64,000 nt of DNA from Candidatus Ribeiella danica. Lineage in GTDB: Bacteria; Chloroflexota; Chloroflexia; Chloroflexales; Roseiflexaceae. Position numbers and translations under genes: made by a program. Shown here one piece after another: positions 39,121-47,348 of this stretch (its first letter is position 1; the number at the start of each line of letters is the position of its first letter). Location: NCBI GenBank assembly GCA_016717335.1, contig JADKFS010000001.1, positions 62,001 through 126,000 of the forward strand. Reading direction: 5' to 3'. The notes below the pieces were generated by a model. That model had not been told where the DNA came from. It made no database searches and was given only the letters and a program-made list of their open reading frames with translations.

Positions 39121-40386
39121 TCACTGCTGCGCCCGCGCGGCCTTGTACTCGCGGATCTCTTTCAGTCGTGACAGCAGGAACTCCTCGGCCTCCAGATAGT
39201 CGGCTTCGCTGATCTCCTGCAGATCGAAGCGCATCTCCAGCTCCATCAGCTTCCCGCGCACCGCCCCCTCGTCGTAGATCTCGGCCTCGGCGCGCTTGCG
39301 CTCGGTGATGTCGTGCACCATCGCCAGAATACAGGGCTCGCCGTGGAGGTCGATGATCTCCATCGCGGCGAGCCCGTGGCAGACCTCGCCCGAGCGCATA
39401 CGAAAGTCCACCTCAAGGTCGTGGATCGAGGGATGCTCGCGCAAGCGGTCGCCGACGACCGCACGCTCTTCAGGGCGAACCCACAGATCGAGCGCGCCCG
39501 AGGTCCGGCCGATCAGATCGGCGCGCTCGAAGCCGACGAGCTGCAGGTAGTACTCATTGACCTCGATGAAGCGATCTTCGGCCAGCGACGTGATGCTGAT
39601 CGCCACCGGGACGACCGAGAAGAACTCGGAGATCCGCTCTTTGGCGTGCCTCAGCGCGTCCTCGGCCAGCCGGCGCGCGGCGACGTTGGTGTGCGAGACA
39701 GCCGCGCCGCTGTAGGGCCAGGGCAGCTGGTTGATGGACATGGCAAACGAGGGTTTTTCCACCGCCGGGAGGCGCGGGAGCTCGAGGATGGCGCTGTACT
39801 CGCGCAGCGAGCTCAGCACCACCTGGTCGAAGCGGCCATTTTGCCGCAGGCCGTCTATCGCCTGGCTGGGGGCAAACATGGTGCGATCGAGCTGCATGCT
39901 TTTCAGGCGCAGCTCGAGCTGTGCGACGACCTGCCGGCCAAGGGTCGACAGCGCCTCGCGCTGCAGCGCGCCAAGCTGGCGAGGGACTCGATCGAGAACG
40001 CAGAGCGTTCCGATCGCCTCACCGCTGGGCGACAGCAGGGGCACGCCGGCGTAGAACCGGATATACGGCTCGCCCGTCACGAGCGGGCTCATGGCAAACC
40101 GCTGATCGTCCAGCGTGTCGGCGACGATGAAGATATCGGGCTGCGCGATCGTACGAGCGCAGAACGCGCTGTCGATCGGCCAGTGCGTCTCCGCCAGCCC
40201 GACGCGGGACTTGAACCACAGGCGGTCGGCCTCGACGAAGCTTACGAGCGCGATCGGGGTCTCGCAGAGATGGGCGGCCAGGCCGCAGATTTCATCGAAT
40301 GGCGCTTCGGGCGGGGTGCCGAGGATGGCGTAGCATGTCAGAGCACGAAGCCGGCCGACTTCGTGCTCAATCTTGGTATCTAGCAT
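39121..40386 (-). CDS. GAF-PAS sensor fused to a GvpG domain
   Basis: The protein has 421 residues. A GAF domain covers about 25-155 (LGTPPEAPFDEIC, SFVEADRLWFKSRVGL, DSAFCARTI, FYAGVPLLSPSG). A PAS/PAC domain covers about 252-365 (VNEYYLQLVGFERADLIGR, then ILAMVHDITERKRAE). Directly after it, residues 367-415 are a complete GvpG-like domain (EIYDEGAVRGKLMELEMRFD, LQEISEADYLEAEEFLLSRL). GvpG is a small vesicle assembly protein. No kinase, cyclase or output domain other than GvpG is present. GAGGG precedes ATG 40386 by seven bases. It is the first gene of the gas-vesicle operon, so a sensed signal could directly gate vesicle assembly. The fusion is seen directly; the mechanism is inference. 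Confidence 0.88.
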   Translation of the reverse strand: MLDTKIEHEVGRLRALTCYAILGTPPEAPFDEICGLAAHLCETPIALVSFVEADRLWFKSRVGLAETHWPIDSAFCARTIAQPDIFIVADTLDDQRFAMSPLVTGEPYIRFYAGVPLLSPSGEAIGTLCVLDRVPRQLGALQREALSTLGRQVVAQLELRLKSMQLDRTMFAPSQAIDGLRQNGRFDQVVLSSLREYSAILELPRLPAVEKPSFAMSINQLPWPYSGAAVSHTNVAARRLAEDALRHAKERISEFFSVVPVAISITSLAEDRFIEVNEYYLQLVGFERADLIGRTSGALDLWVRPEERAVVGDRLREHPSIHDLEVDFRMRSGEVCHGLAAMEIIDLHGEPCILAMVHDITERKRAEAEIYDEGAVRGKLMELEMRFDLQEISEADYLEAEEFLLSRLKEIREYKAARAQQ

Positions 40387-40549
40387 TATGCTGCCCTCAG
40401 TTGCGCGGCGCTGCTGCACACTGACACCGCCCATCCGGGCGCGTGCATGTTGTTACGATACTACGCTACATCACGGCGATTGTATATTTGTGATCCGACA
40501 TATCTTTCTATACAATCACGTGGCGGTTTGTCCGCGGGCGCAACGATAG

Positions 40550-40590
40550 CTCGGCGCGGGGTTTCGGCTCCGCCGAAACCCCGTGCCGAG
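40550..40590. terminator. Strong hairpin between the gas-vesicle operon and the uvrA-like gene
   Basis: GCGCGGGGTTTCGGC and GCCGAAACCCCGTGC pair around a three-base loop, extended by CTCGGC/GCCGAG. A second palindrome, CCCCTCTCCCGGCGGGAGAGGGG, follows at about 40601-40624. The rest of the 40.39-40.8 kb gap shows only a TATAAT box at 40725-40730, which could serve the uvrA-like gene. Confidence 0.5.
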
Positions 40591-40804
40591 CCAATATCCC
40601 CCCCTCTCCCGGCGGGAGAGGGGGCAGGGGGTGAGGGCCTGCAGGGCATCAGCATGCGCTGGAGAAAAAACCCACCCCCAAAAGGCCGCCTGCCGAGCAT
40701 CCTCCCGGGTGGCGAAACTAACGCTATAATGACATTGCTCCGGGCGGTTCCTGACCGGCGCAAATACTGGGATTTCGCGTATGTGCAAGGGAGACCAGCC
40801 GCGT

Positions 40805-43336
40805 ATGTCTGAAATCACCGTCCGTGGAGCGCGGCTCCACAACCTCAAGCATATCTCCTTCTCGGTTCCCAAGAACCGGTTTGTGATCTTTACCGGCCTG
40901 TCGGGGTCGGGCAAATCGACGATGGCCTTCGATACGCTGCACAAGGAGGGCCAGCGCCAATATATGGAATCGCTCGGGATGGTGACCTACGAGAGCCGCC
41001 CGCCCGTGGATGCGATCGTCGGGCTCTCGCCCTCGATCAGCGTGGACCAGCACAACACGAACCGCTCGCCGCGCTCGACGGTCGGCACCGCCACCGACGT
41101 CTACACCTACCTGCGCGTGCTGTTCGCCCGCACGGGCCACCGCCCCTGCCCAAGCTGCGGCGCGGACGTGCCGCCCGCGCACGGGATCGGCGAGTCGCAG
41201 GAGAGCGTGTGGGCGGCCGAGGACGAGGCCGGCGAGCCGGGAAGCGAGATCGCCTGCCCCAGCTGCGGCGCGCGGCTGCCCGAGATCGGCATGGCCTCCT
41301 TCTCCTTCAACAAGCCCGACGGGGCCTGCCCGGCCTGCACCGGGCTGGGGACCATCTACACCGCCAACCTGCCACAGATCCTCGACGACGAGAAGAGCGT
41401 GAACGATGGGGCGGTGCTGATCTGGGACCCGCGCGTCGTGGCCCGCTATGTCGAGATCCTGCGCGCCGCCGGGCGCTACTACGGCTTCGATTTCGACCCG
41501 TCGTCGCCCGTCCGCGCGCTCAGCCCGGCCCCGCGCGACCTGCTGCTCTACGGGGTCGACAGCCCGGCGTTCCGCAGCCACTACCCGCAGCGCGAGGCCC
41601 CCACCACCGTCGCGCAGGGCCGCTTCGAGGGCGTGGTCCCCAACCTGCTGCGCCGCCACGCCGAGCACGCCGCCGACGCGGACACCGACTACCTGGAAAA
41701 GCTGGAGCGCCTGCTGGTGCTGCAGGCCTGCCCCGAGTGCGGCGGGACGCGCCTGCGCCCCGAGGCGCGCGTGGTGAGCGTCGCCGGGCGGAACATTCTG
41801 GATGTCTCGCGGATGCCGCTGGGCAAGCTGTCCGAGTGGATCGCCGGGCTGCAGGCCGCCCTGCCCGCCGAGGACTGGCTGATCGCCGAGCCGATCGCCA
41901 TCCCGCTGCTGGAGCGGATCAGGCGCCTTGTCGAGATCGGCCTGGGCTACCTGACGATCGAGCGCGCCACCCCGTCGCTCTCGGCGGGCGAGGCGCAGCG
42001 GCTGCGGCTGGCGGCGCTGCTCGGCTCGGGGCTGACCGGCGTGCTCTACGTCCTGGATGAGCCGACGATCGGGCTGCACTCGCGCGACGTTCCCCGGCTG
42101 GTCAGGATGCTGCGCGCCCTGCGCGACCTGGGCAACACCGTGCTGGTGATCGAGCACGACATGGATATGGTCGCCGCCGCCGACTGGGTGGTGGACTTCG
42201 GGCCCGGCGCGGGGCGGCTCGGCGGGCAGATCGTGGCCGCGGGCGCGCCCGGCGCGGTGGCCCAGACGCCCGCGTCGATCACCGGCCAGTACCTGGCCGG
42301 GACCGCGCGCATCCACGTCCCCACAAGCCGCCGCCCAATCGGCGGCAAGGGGCTGACCATCCGCGGGGCGCGCGAGCACAACCTGAAGGGCATCACCGCC
42401 ACCTTCCCGCAGCGCACGCTGGCCGCCGTCACCGGGGTCTCCGGCTCGGGCAAGTCCTCGCTGATGTTCGATATCCTCGACCGGGCCGCCCGCCGGCGCT
42501 TCTACGGCGCGGCCGAGCAGCCCGGCGCGCACGACGGGATCGACGGCTGGGAGCACTTCGACAAGATCATCACCATCGACCAGAGCCCGCTCGGCCGCTC
42601 CACGCGCTCGAACGCCGCCACCTACACCGACGCCTTCACCGCCATCCGCGAGGTGTTCGCCGCCCAGCCGGCCGCCCGCCAGCGCGGCATGGCCGCCCAG
42701 CACTTCTCGTTCAACGTCCCCGGCGGGCGCTGCGACCGCTGCGAAGGGGCGGGGGCGCTCGCGGTCGAGATGCACTTCCTCCCCGACGTGCAGGTGCGCT
42801 GCCCGGCCTGTCACGGGCGGCGCTTCAAGCGCGAGGTGCTGGCGGTGACGTACCAGGGCTACGATATCGCCCAGGTGCTCGACCTGACCATCGAGGAGGC
42901 GCTGTCGCTGTTCGCCGAGGTCCCCGCGGCCAAAGCCCGCCTGGGGCTGATGGCCGAGACCGGCATGGGCTATCTCCAGCTCGGCCAGCCGGCCTCGACC
43001 TTCTCGGGCGGCGAGGCGCAGCGGGTGAAGCTGGCCAAAGAGCTGGCGCGCCGCTCGACCGGGCGCACGCTCTACCTGCTGGACGAGCCGACCACCGGCT
43101 TGCACCCCGCCGATACGGCGCACCTGGTGCTGCTGCTCCAGCGGCTGGTCGACGCGGGCAACACCGTCATCGTCGTCGAGCATAACCTGGACGTGGTCAA
43201 ATGCGCCGATTGGGTGATCGACCTCGGCCCGGAGGGCGGCGAGGCGGGCGGCCAGATCATCGCCGCGGGCACGCCCGAGACAGTCGCGGCCTGCCCGGAG
43301 TCGATCACCGGGCAGCTCCTGAAGAAACTGCTCTAA
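40805..43336 (+). CDS. UvrA-like excinuclease ABC ATPase (short type)
   Basis: The protein has 843 residues, about 100 fewer than classical UvrA. Both ABC halves are present. The first has Walker A GLSGSGKSTMAFD, signature LSAGEAQRLRL and Walker B VLYVLDEPTIGLH. The second has GVSGSGKSSLMFD, FSGGEAQRVKLAKEL and LYLLDEPTTGLH. Zinc-type pairs CPSCG (twice), CPECGG, CDRCEG and CPACHG are visible. The shorter length and divergent insertion regions fit the UvrA2/DrrC-like class found in self-resistance as well as repair, so I give no symbol. ATG 40805 follows GGGAGA and is better than the in-frame ATG at 40781. Confidence 0.9.
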   Translation: MSEITVRGARLHNLKHISFSVPKNRFVIFTGLSGSGKSTMAFDTLHKEGQRQYMESLGMVTYESRPPVDAIVGLSPSISVDQHNTNRSPRSTVGTATDVYTYLRVLFARTGHRPCPSCGADVPPAHGIGESQESVWAAEDEAGEPGSEIACPSCGARLPEIGMASFSFNKPDGACPACTGLGTIYTANLPQILDDEKSVNDGAVLIWDPRVVARYVEILRAAGRYYGFDFDPSSPVRALSPAPRDLLLYGVDSPAFRSHYPQREAPTTVAQGRFEGVVPNLLRRHAEHAADADTDYLEKLERLLVLQACPECGGTRLRPEARVVSVAGRNILDVSRMPLGKLSEWIAGLQAALPAEDWLIAEPIAIPLLERIRRLVEIGLGYLTIERATPSLSAGEAQRLRLAALLGSGLTGVLYVLDEPTIGLHSRDVPRLVRMLRALRDLGNTVLVIEHDMDMVAAADWVVDFGPGAGRLGGQIVAAGAPGAVAQTPASITGQYLAGTARIHVPTSRRPIGGKGLTIRGAREHNLKGITATFPQRTLAAVTGVSGSGKSSLMFDILDRAARRRFYGAAEQPGAHDGIDGWEHFDKIITIDQSPLGRSTRSNAATYTDAFTAIREVFAAQPAARQRGMAAQHFSFNVPGGRCDRCEGAGALAVEMHFLPDVQVRCPACHGRRFKREVLAVTYQGYDIAQVLDLTIEEALSLFAEVPAAKARLGLMAETGMGYLQLGQPASTFSGGEAQRVKLAKELARRSTGRTLYLLDEPTTGLHPADTAHLVLLLQRLVDAGNTVIVVEHNLDVVKCADWVIDLGPEGGEAGGQIIAAGTPETVAACPESITGQLLKKLL

Positions 43337-43438
43337 CCCCCTGCCCCTGGGGCTCTTGGGGGTAGGGGGTGATCCGGCGCACGGCGACGCCAGGCACAAG
43401 AAAACCTACCCCCGGCCGGGGGGCGCGCAGCCCCACGC

Positions 43439-43467
43439 TTGACCACCCCGCAGTCATTTGCTATGAT
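43439..43467 (+). promoter_or_regulatory. Sigma-70 type promoter of the deoR-type gene
   Basis: TTGACC and TATGAT are 17 bases apart, and the -10 is extended by TGC. The ATG of the regulator lies about 50 bases downstream of the expected start point. Confidence 0.7.
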
Positions 43468-43523
43468 CCGGCTCTGCTGCGTTCCAAATTGTGGCGGCGG
43501 TTTATGTAGTGCTGGGGGAGGAT

Positions 43524-44306
43524 ATGTCGCAGACTGAGCAGTGGCTGTCTTCAGGGCAACGCCGGGAGCAGATCCTGGCATATTTGAGCGCGCGCGACCG
43601 CACGTCCGTCAGCGAGCTGAGCCAGGCGCTGGGCGTCTCGGAGGTGACGGTGCGCAAAGACCTGGACGTGCTCGAGTCCCAAGGGGTCTTGACCCGCGTC
43701 CACGGCGGCGCGGTCGTCAGCGGGCGCGGGAGACTCGAGCTGCACTTCGCGGCGCGCGAGCAAGAGCACCTGGAGGAGAAGCGGCGCATCGCGCAGGCCG
43801 CGGCGGCGCTGATCCAATCCGGCCAGCGCGTCTTCCTGGATGCGAGCACCACCGCGCTGCAGGTCGCCCGCCTGATCAAAGATCGCGAAGACCTGGTCGT
43901 CGTCACGAATGGGCTCTACACGGCGCTCGAGCTGAACTTCTGCACGGGGATCACGACCATTGTCGTCGGCGGGATCATGCGCCGCCGATCGAGCTCGCTG
44001 GTCGGCAGCCTGAACTACAACTCGCTGCAGCGGCTGCGCGTCGACGTCGGCCTGTTTGGCGCGCGCAGCGTGACGGCGCGGGACGGGCTGATGGAATCGG
44101 AGATTGACGAGGCGCAATTGAAGCAGCAGATGGTGAGCGCATCGAGTCTGGTCGTCGGCATCGTCGACTCGAGCAAATTCGGCGTCGTCGCCTTCAGCGC
44201 CTTTGCGCTGCCGCACGAGATCGATCGGATCATCACCAACGAGGCCGCGCCGGCGTCGCAGGTGAGTGAGCTGCGCGAGCGCGATATCATTGTGACTCTT
44301 GTCTGA
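43524..44306 (+). CDS. DeoR/GlpR-family transcriptional repressor
   Basis: The protein has 260 residues. The N-terminal DeoR winged helix (RREQILAYLSARDRTSVSEL, SEVTVRKDLDVLESQG) is followed by the DeoR sensor domain with VFLDASTTALQVARLI, VVTNGLY and the ligand-site strand VGLFGARSV. Such repressors respond to phosphorylated sugars. The downstream target is not evident: the next region is repeat DNA and the next gene is a sensor kinase. GGGGGAGG precedes ATG 43524 closely, so the upstream GTG-type extension is rejected. Confidence 0.9.
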   Translation: MSQTEQWLSSGQRREQILAYLSARDRTSVSELSQALGVSEVTVRKDLDVLESQGVLTRVHGGAVVSGRGRLELHFAAREQEHLEEKRRIAQAAAALIQSGQRVFLDASTTALQVARLIKDREDLVVVTNGLYTALELNFCTGITTIVVGGIMRRRSSSLVGSLNYNSLQRLRVDVGLFGARSVTARDGLMESEIDEAQLKQQMVSASSLVVGIVDSSKFGVVAFSAFALPHEIDRIITNEAAPASQVSELRERDIIVTLV

Positions 44307-44318
44307 GGGCTCGCCGCG

Positions 44319-44943
44319 ATCTCCGGGGCGCTGCGCCCCCGGCCCCCCGCCTTGGCATCTTGTCATCTTGTCGTCTTGTCGTCTTTTCTCCGGGGCGCTG
44401 CGCCCCCGGCCCCCCCGCCCTGTCATCTTGTCGTCTTGTCGTCTTGTCAGCTTGTCGTCTTTTCTCCGGGGCGCTGCGCCCCCGGCCCCCGCCTGTCGTT
44501 TTGTCGTTTTGTCACTTGTCTTTTGGGCGCTGCCGCCCCCGCCTGTCGTTTTGTCAGCTTGTCATCTTTTCTCCGGGGCGCTGCGCCCCCGGCCCCCCGC
44601 CTGTCGTCTTGTCATCTTGTCGTCTTTTCTCCGGGGCGCTGCGCCCCCGGCCCCCCGCCCGGGGGAACCCACGCCGGTTCCCCCGGCCCCCCTCCGGCAA
44701 AGGATGCCGTACCAATTGCATTGCCTGTGGCACATGCCTCATACCATTCCGAGCACGGCCTGTGCACACCCGCCGCGCGTGGATTCAGCCGGGCATGCGC
44801 ATCAAGCATCGCAAGCGAGACGGCATCTTTTTGGGGTCCAGGGGCGCACGCCCCGGCCGCGGGGGCGCGGGGGGCGCGCAGCCCCCCGCAGGCGGTGTGA
44901 GGGTGCGGCCCACGCGGGGCACGGGGGGCGCGCAGCCCCCCGT
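44319..44943. repeat. Dispersed element A, copy 3, with amplified borders
   Basis: The border hairpin GGGGCGCTGCGCCCCC with CCCCGCC occurs five or six times, separated by runs of GTCATCTTGTCGTCTT microrepeats. The body follows: GGGGGAACC/GGTTCCCCC hairpin, CTCCGGCAAA at 44692, a 141-nt core, then TTTTTGGGGTCCAGGGG at 44828. It ends in CGGGGGGCGCGCAGCCCCC units. In this copy GATGCCGT near the core start and ACGGCATC just before the T run are exact complements. No gene is called in 44307-45100. Confidence 0.8.
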
Positions 44944-45108
44944 ACAAAGTTAAACGAACCTGTGCCGCACGACATACATCGTTGGGCGCAGCAGACTCCA
45001 CAAAATGCGGAGCCTGCATCGGCGCCACGTTGAGATCTGCGGGCCCCATCTGTGCTACCATTAGGCACAGCAACGCACTCAACACCAGCCGTCACGAAGG
45101 ATACCGTG

Positions 45109-46539
45109 GTGTCGATCGTCGCCCGCATGCGGTCATTCAATGCTCAGCTGCTCGGCAGCCACCTGCTCGTGGCAATGCTGACGAGCATCAGCCTGCTGCT
45201 GCTCATCTTCCTGGCCGCCGTCACCCGGCCCGAGCGCTTCACGCTCGACCAGCTGCGCAACGAAACCGAGCATACCGTCGCGGACTGGCAGCGCGGCGGC
45301 GCGGCGGAGGGAGCCGGGTCGCGACCGCTGCCCGGCCAGAGCAGCTTCGTCCTGATCGTGACGGCGGACGGCGTCGTCAGCTACCGCCGGGGCGCGACGC
45401 CTTGCCAGGTGGGCGTGGCGCTGGCCGCCTGTGCGCCGGCGCTGGCGCGGCAGCCGGCTGGCGAGCGCTATCGCGCGATCGATGGGCAGCGCACCGCCGA
45501 GGTGGTTCTGCCGTTGCGCGATGGCGCGCGCGCGATCGGCCAGACCCAGCCGGCCTGGCTTGACGACAGCTCGGTTCAATTCGACCTGGGCGGCGCGCAG
45601 GTGCGCGGGCTGGGGCCGTCGCTACTCGCGATTAGCCTCCTGACTGCCCTGGTCGCGATCCCGCCGGCGCTGCTGCTCACCTGGCTGATTGCCGGGCCAC
45701 TGGCGCGGCGCCTGCGGGCGATCACGCGCACCAGCCAGCGCTTCGCGAACGGCGATCTCGACGCGCGCATCGGCGATCGGCACGCCGACGAGGTGGGTAC
45801 GCTCGCGCAGCAGTTCGATGACATGGCCGGCACGCTGACCCAGAGCATCATCACGCTGCGCGACCTGGCGCAGCAGAATAGCGAGCTGGCGCGCCAGGTG
45901 GAAGCGGCCGCGATCCAGGCCGAGCGGCTGCGGCTCGCCCGCGATCTGCATGACGATATCGCCCAGCAGCTGTTCAGCCTCTCGGCGCAGGCCGCCGCGC
46001 TGCCGGAGCAGTTCGGCCGCGACCCGGCCTCCGGGGCCAGGCAGGCGCGTGCTGTCGCGGCGCTGGCCGATCAAACCTTGCTCGACCTGCGCGCGATCCT
46101 GGTCGACCTGCGCCCGTCACAGGTGCGGCAGCGCGGGCTGAGCGAGGCGCTTCAGGAGCTGTGCCAGCGCTGGCAAGCCGCCCACGGCATTCCCGTCGAG
46201 ATCGCGATCGTGCTGGACGGGCGCTACCTGCCCAGCGGGGTCGCGGACGGCATCTACCGGGTGGCCCAGGAGAGCCTGAGCAATGTTGCCAAGCACGCCG
46301 CTGCGGGCGCGGTGTTCGTGTCGGTGGTGGAAGGGCAGCGCCAGATCACGCTGAGCGTGACCGACGACGGGCACGGCTTCGATCCCGCGCACGCGGCCGG
46401 CGCGGGGCACTTTGGCCTGGTCAGCATGCACGAACGCGCGAGCGCGCTCGGCGGCACGCTGGCGATCGAGCACGATACCCATCAGGGCACGACAGTTCGC
46501 CTGACGGTGCCGCTCACGTGGAACGAGGATGGCGAATGA
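45109..46539 (+). CDS. NarX/LiaS-type sensor histidine kinase
   Basis: About 476 residues. A first membrane helix (LLVAMLTSISLLLLIFLAAV), an extracytoplasmic domain of about 150 residues and a second helix (LLAISLLTALVAIPPALLL) are followed by a HAMP domain (GPLARRLRAITRTSQRFA). The HisKA_3 box is RLRLARDLHDDIAQQLFSL with the phosphoryl histidine, and the HATPase part has VAQESLSNVAKHA and DDGHGFD. GTG 45109 is chosen because AAGGA lies seven bases before it; GTG 45106 and ATG 45127 are alternatives. The stop overlaps the response-regulator start by four bases. The signal is unknown. Confidence 0.9.
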   Translation: MSIVARMRSFNAQLLGSHLLVAMLTSISLLLLIFLAAVTRPERFTLDQLRNETEHTVADWQRGGAAEGAGSRPLPGQSSFVLIVTADGVVSYRRGATPCQVGVALAACAPALARQPAGERYRAIDGQRTAEVVLPLRDGARAIGQTQPAWLDDSSVQFDLGGAQVRGLGPSLLAISLLTALVAIPPALLLTWLIAGPLARRLRAITRTSQRFANGDLDARIGDRHADEVGTLAQQFDDMAGTLTQSIITLRDLAQQNSELARQVEAAAIQAERLRLARDLHDDIAQQLFSLSAQAAALPEQFGRDPASGARQARAVAALADQTLLDLRAILVDLRPSQVRQRGLSEALQELCQRWQAAHGIPVEIAIVLDGRYLPSGVADGIYRVAQESLSNVAKHAAAGAVFVSVVEGQRQITLSVTDDGHGFDPAHAAGAGHFGLVSMHERASALGGTLAIEHDTHQGTTVRLTVPLTWNEDGE

Positions 46540-47180
46540 TGACCGTACGTGTGCTGATTGTGGACGATCACGCGGTCGTGCGCCAGGGTCTCCAGGCGCT
46601 GCTGACGAGCCGGCCGGAGGTGCAGGTGGTGGGCGAGGCGGCCGAAGGCGCCCAGGCGGTGCAGCTGGCCCAAGCGCTGCGGCCGGACGTCATCCTGCTG
46701 GATTTGCTGATGCCGGAGATGGACGGCGTGGCGGTACTGCAGCAGGTCCGTCAGATCGGGCTGCCGAGCAAGATTCTGATCTTGAGCTCGTCGCTGGACG
46801 ACGAGCGGGTGCTGGCGGCGGTGCGCGCGGGCGCCGACGGATACATCCTCAAGGCCAGCCGGGTGGGCGAGCTGGTTCAGGCGATTGTGCGCGTAGCGCA
46901 GGGCCAGCGCGTGCTGGACCCGGCCGTGACCCAGGTGCTGGTCGATCACCTGCACGGGGCCGACCCGCTCGCGAGCCTGAGCGCGCGCGAGCGCGAGGTC
47001 TTCGATCAGCTCGCGCGTGGGCGAAGCAACGGCGAGATCGCCGCGGCGCTCCATGTGGGCGAGGCGACCGTCCGGACACACGTGGCGAGCGTGCTGGACA
47101 AGCTCGGCCTGCGCGACCGCACGCAGATTATCATCTACGCGCTCAAGCGCGGCGTGATCCGCATCGAGAATCTCCCGTGA
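46536..47180 (+). CDS. NarL/FixJ-type response regulator
   Basis: The protein has 214 residues. The receiver domain has LIVDDHAVVRQGL, the phospho-acceptor aspartate in VILLDLLMPEMDG and the lysine in GYILKAS. The C-terminal LuxR-type HTH has LSAREREVFDQLARG, then NGEIAAALHVGEATVRTHV. The start ATG overlaps the kinase stop (ATGA), so the two form a coupled pair. No direct target site can be pointed to. It is the last gene before the CRISPR array. Confidence 0.93.
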   Translation: MMTVRVLIVDDHAVVRQGLQALLTSRPEVQVVGEAAEGAQAVQLAQALRPDVILLDLLMPEMDGVAVLQQVRQIGLPSKILILSSSLDDERVLAAVRAGADGYILKASRVGELVQAIVRVAQGQRVLDPAVTQVLVDHLHGADPLASLSAREREVFDQLARGRSNGEIAAALHVGEATVRTHVASVLDKLGLRDRTQIIIYALKRGVIRIENLP

Positions 47181-47313
47181 TCCCCTGACGATTTCCCGGA
47201 CCCGCAGCGGCTGTAGGTATCGCGAAACCCATCGTCGCTGCGCCCCCATGCCCCGAATCGCCGTCGCATAGTAGGCACCGCCATCGGGCTCAAGCCCTCG
47301 GCTCCTGATACGA

Positions 47314-47348
47314 AGGCCACCTCCGTGGCCTGGGGACGGTGTTCTTTT
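47314..47348 (+). terminator. Hairpin with T run between the response regulator and the CRISPR array
   Basis: AGGCCAC and GTGGCCT pair perfectly around CTCC (47314-47331), and TTCTTTT lies at 47342-47348. It may end the two-component operon. The 216 bases before the first repeat are not AT-rich and contain no clear promoter pointing into the array. Confidence 0.45.
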
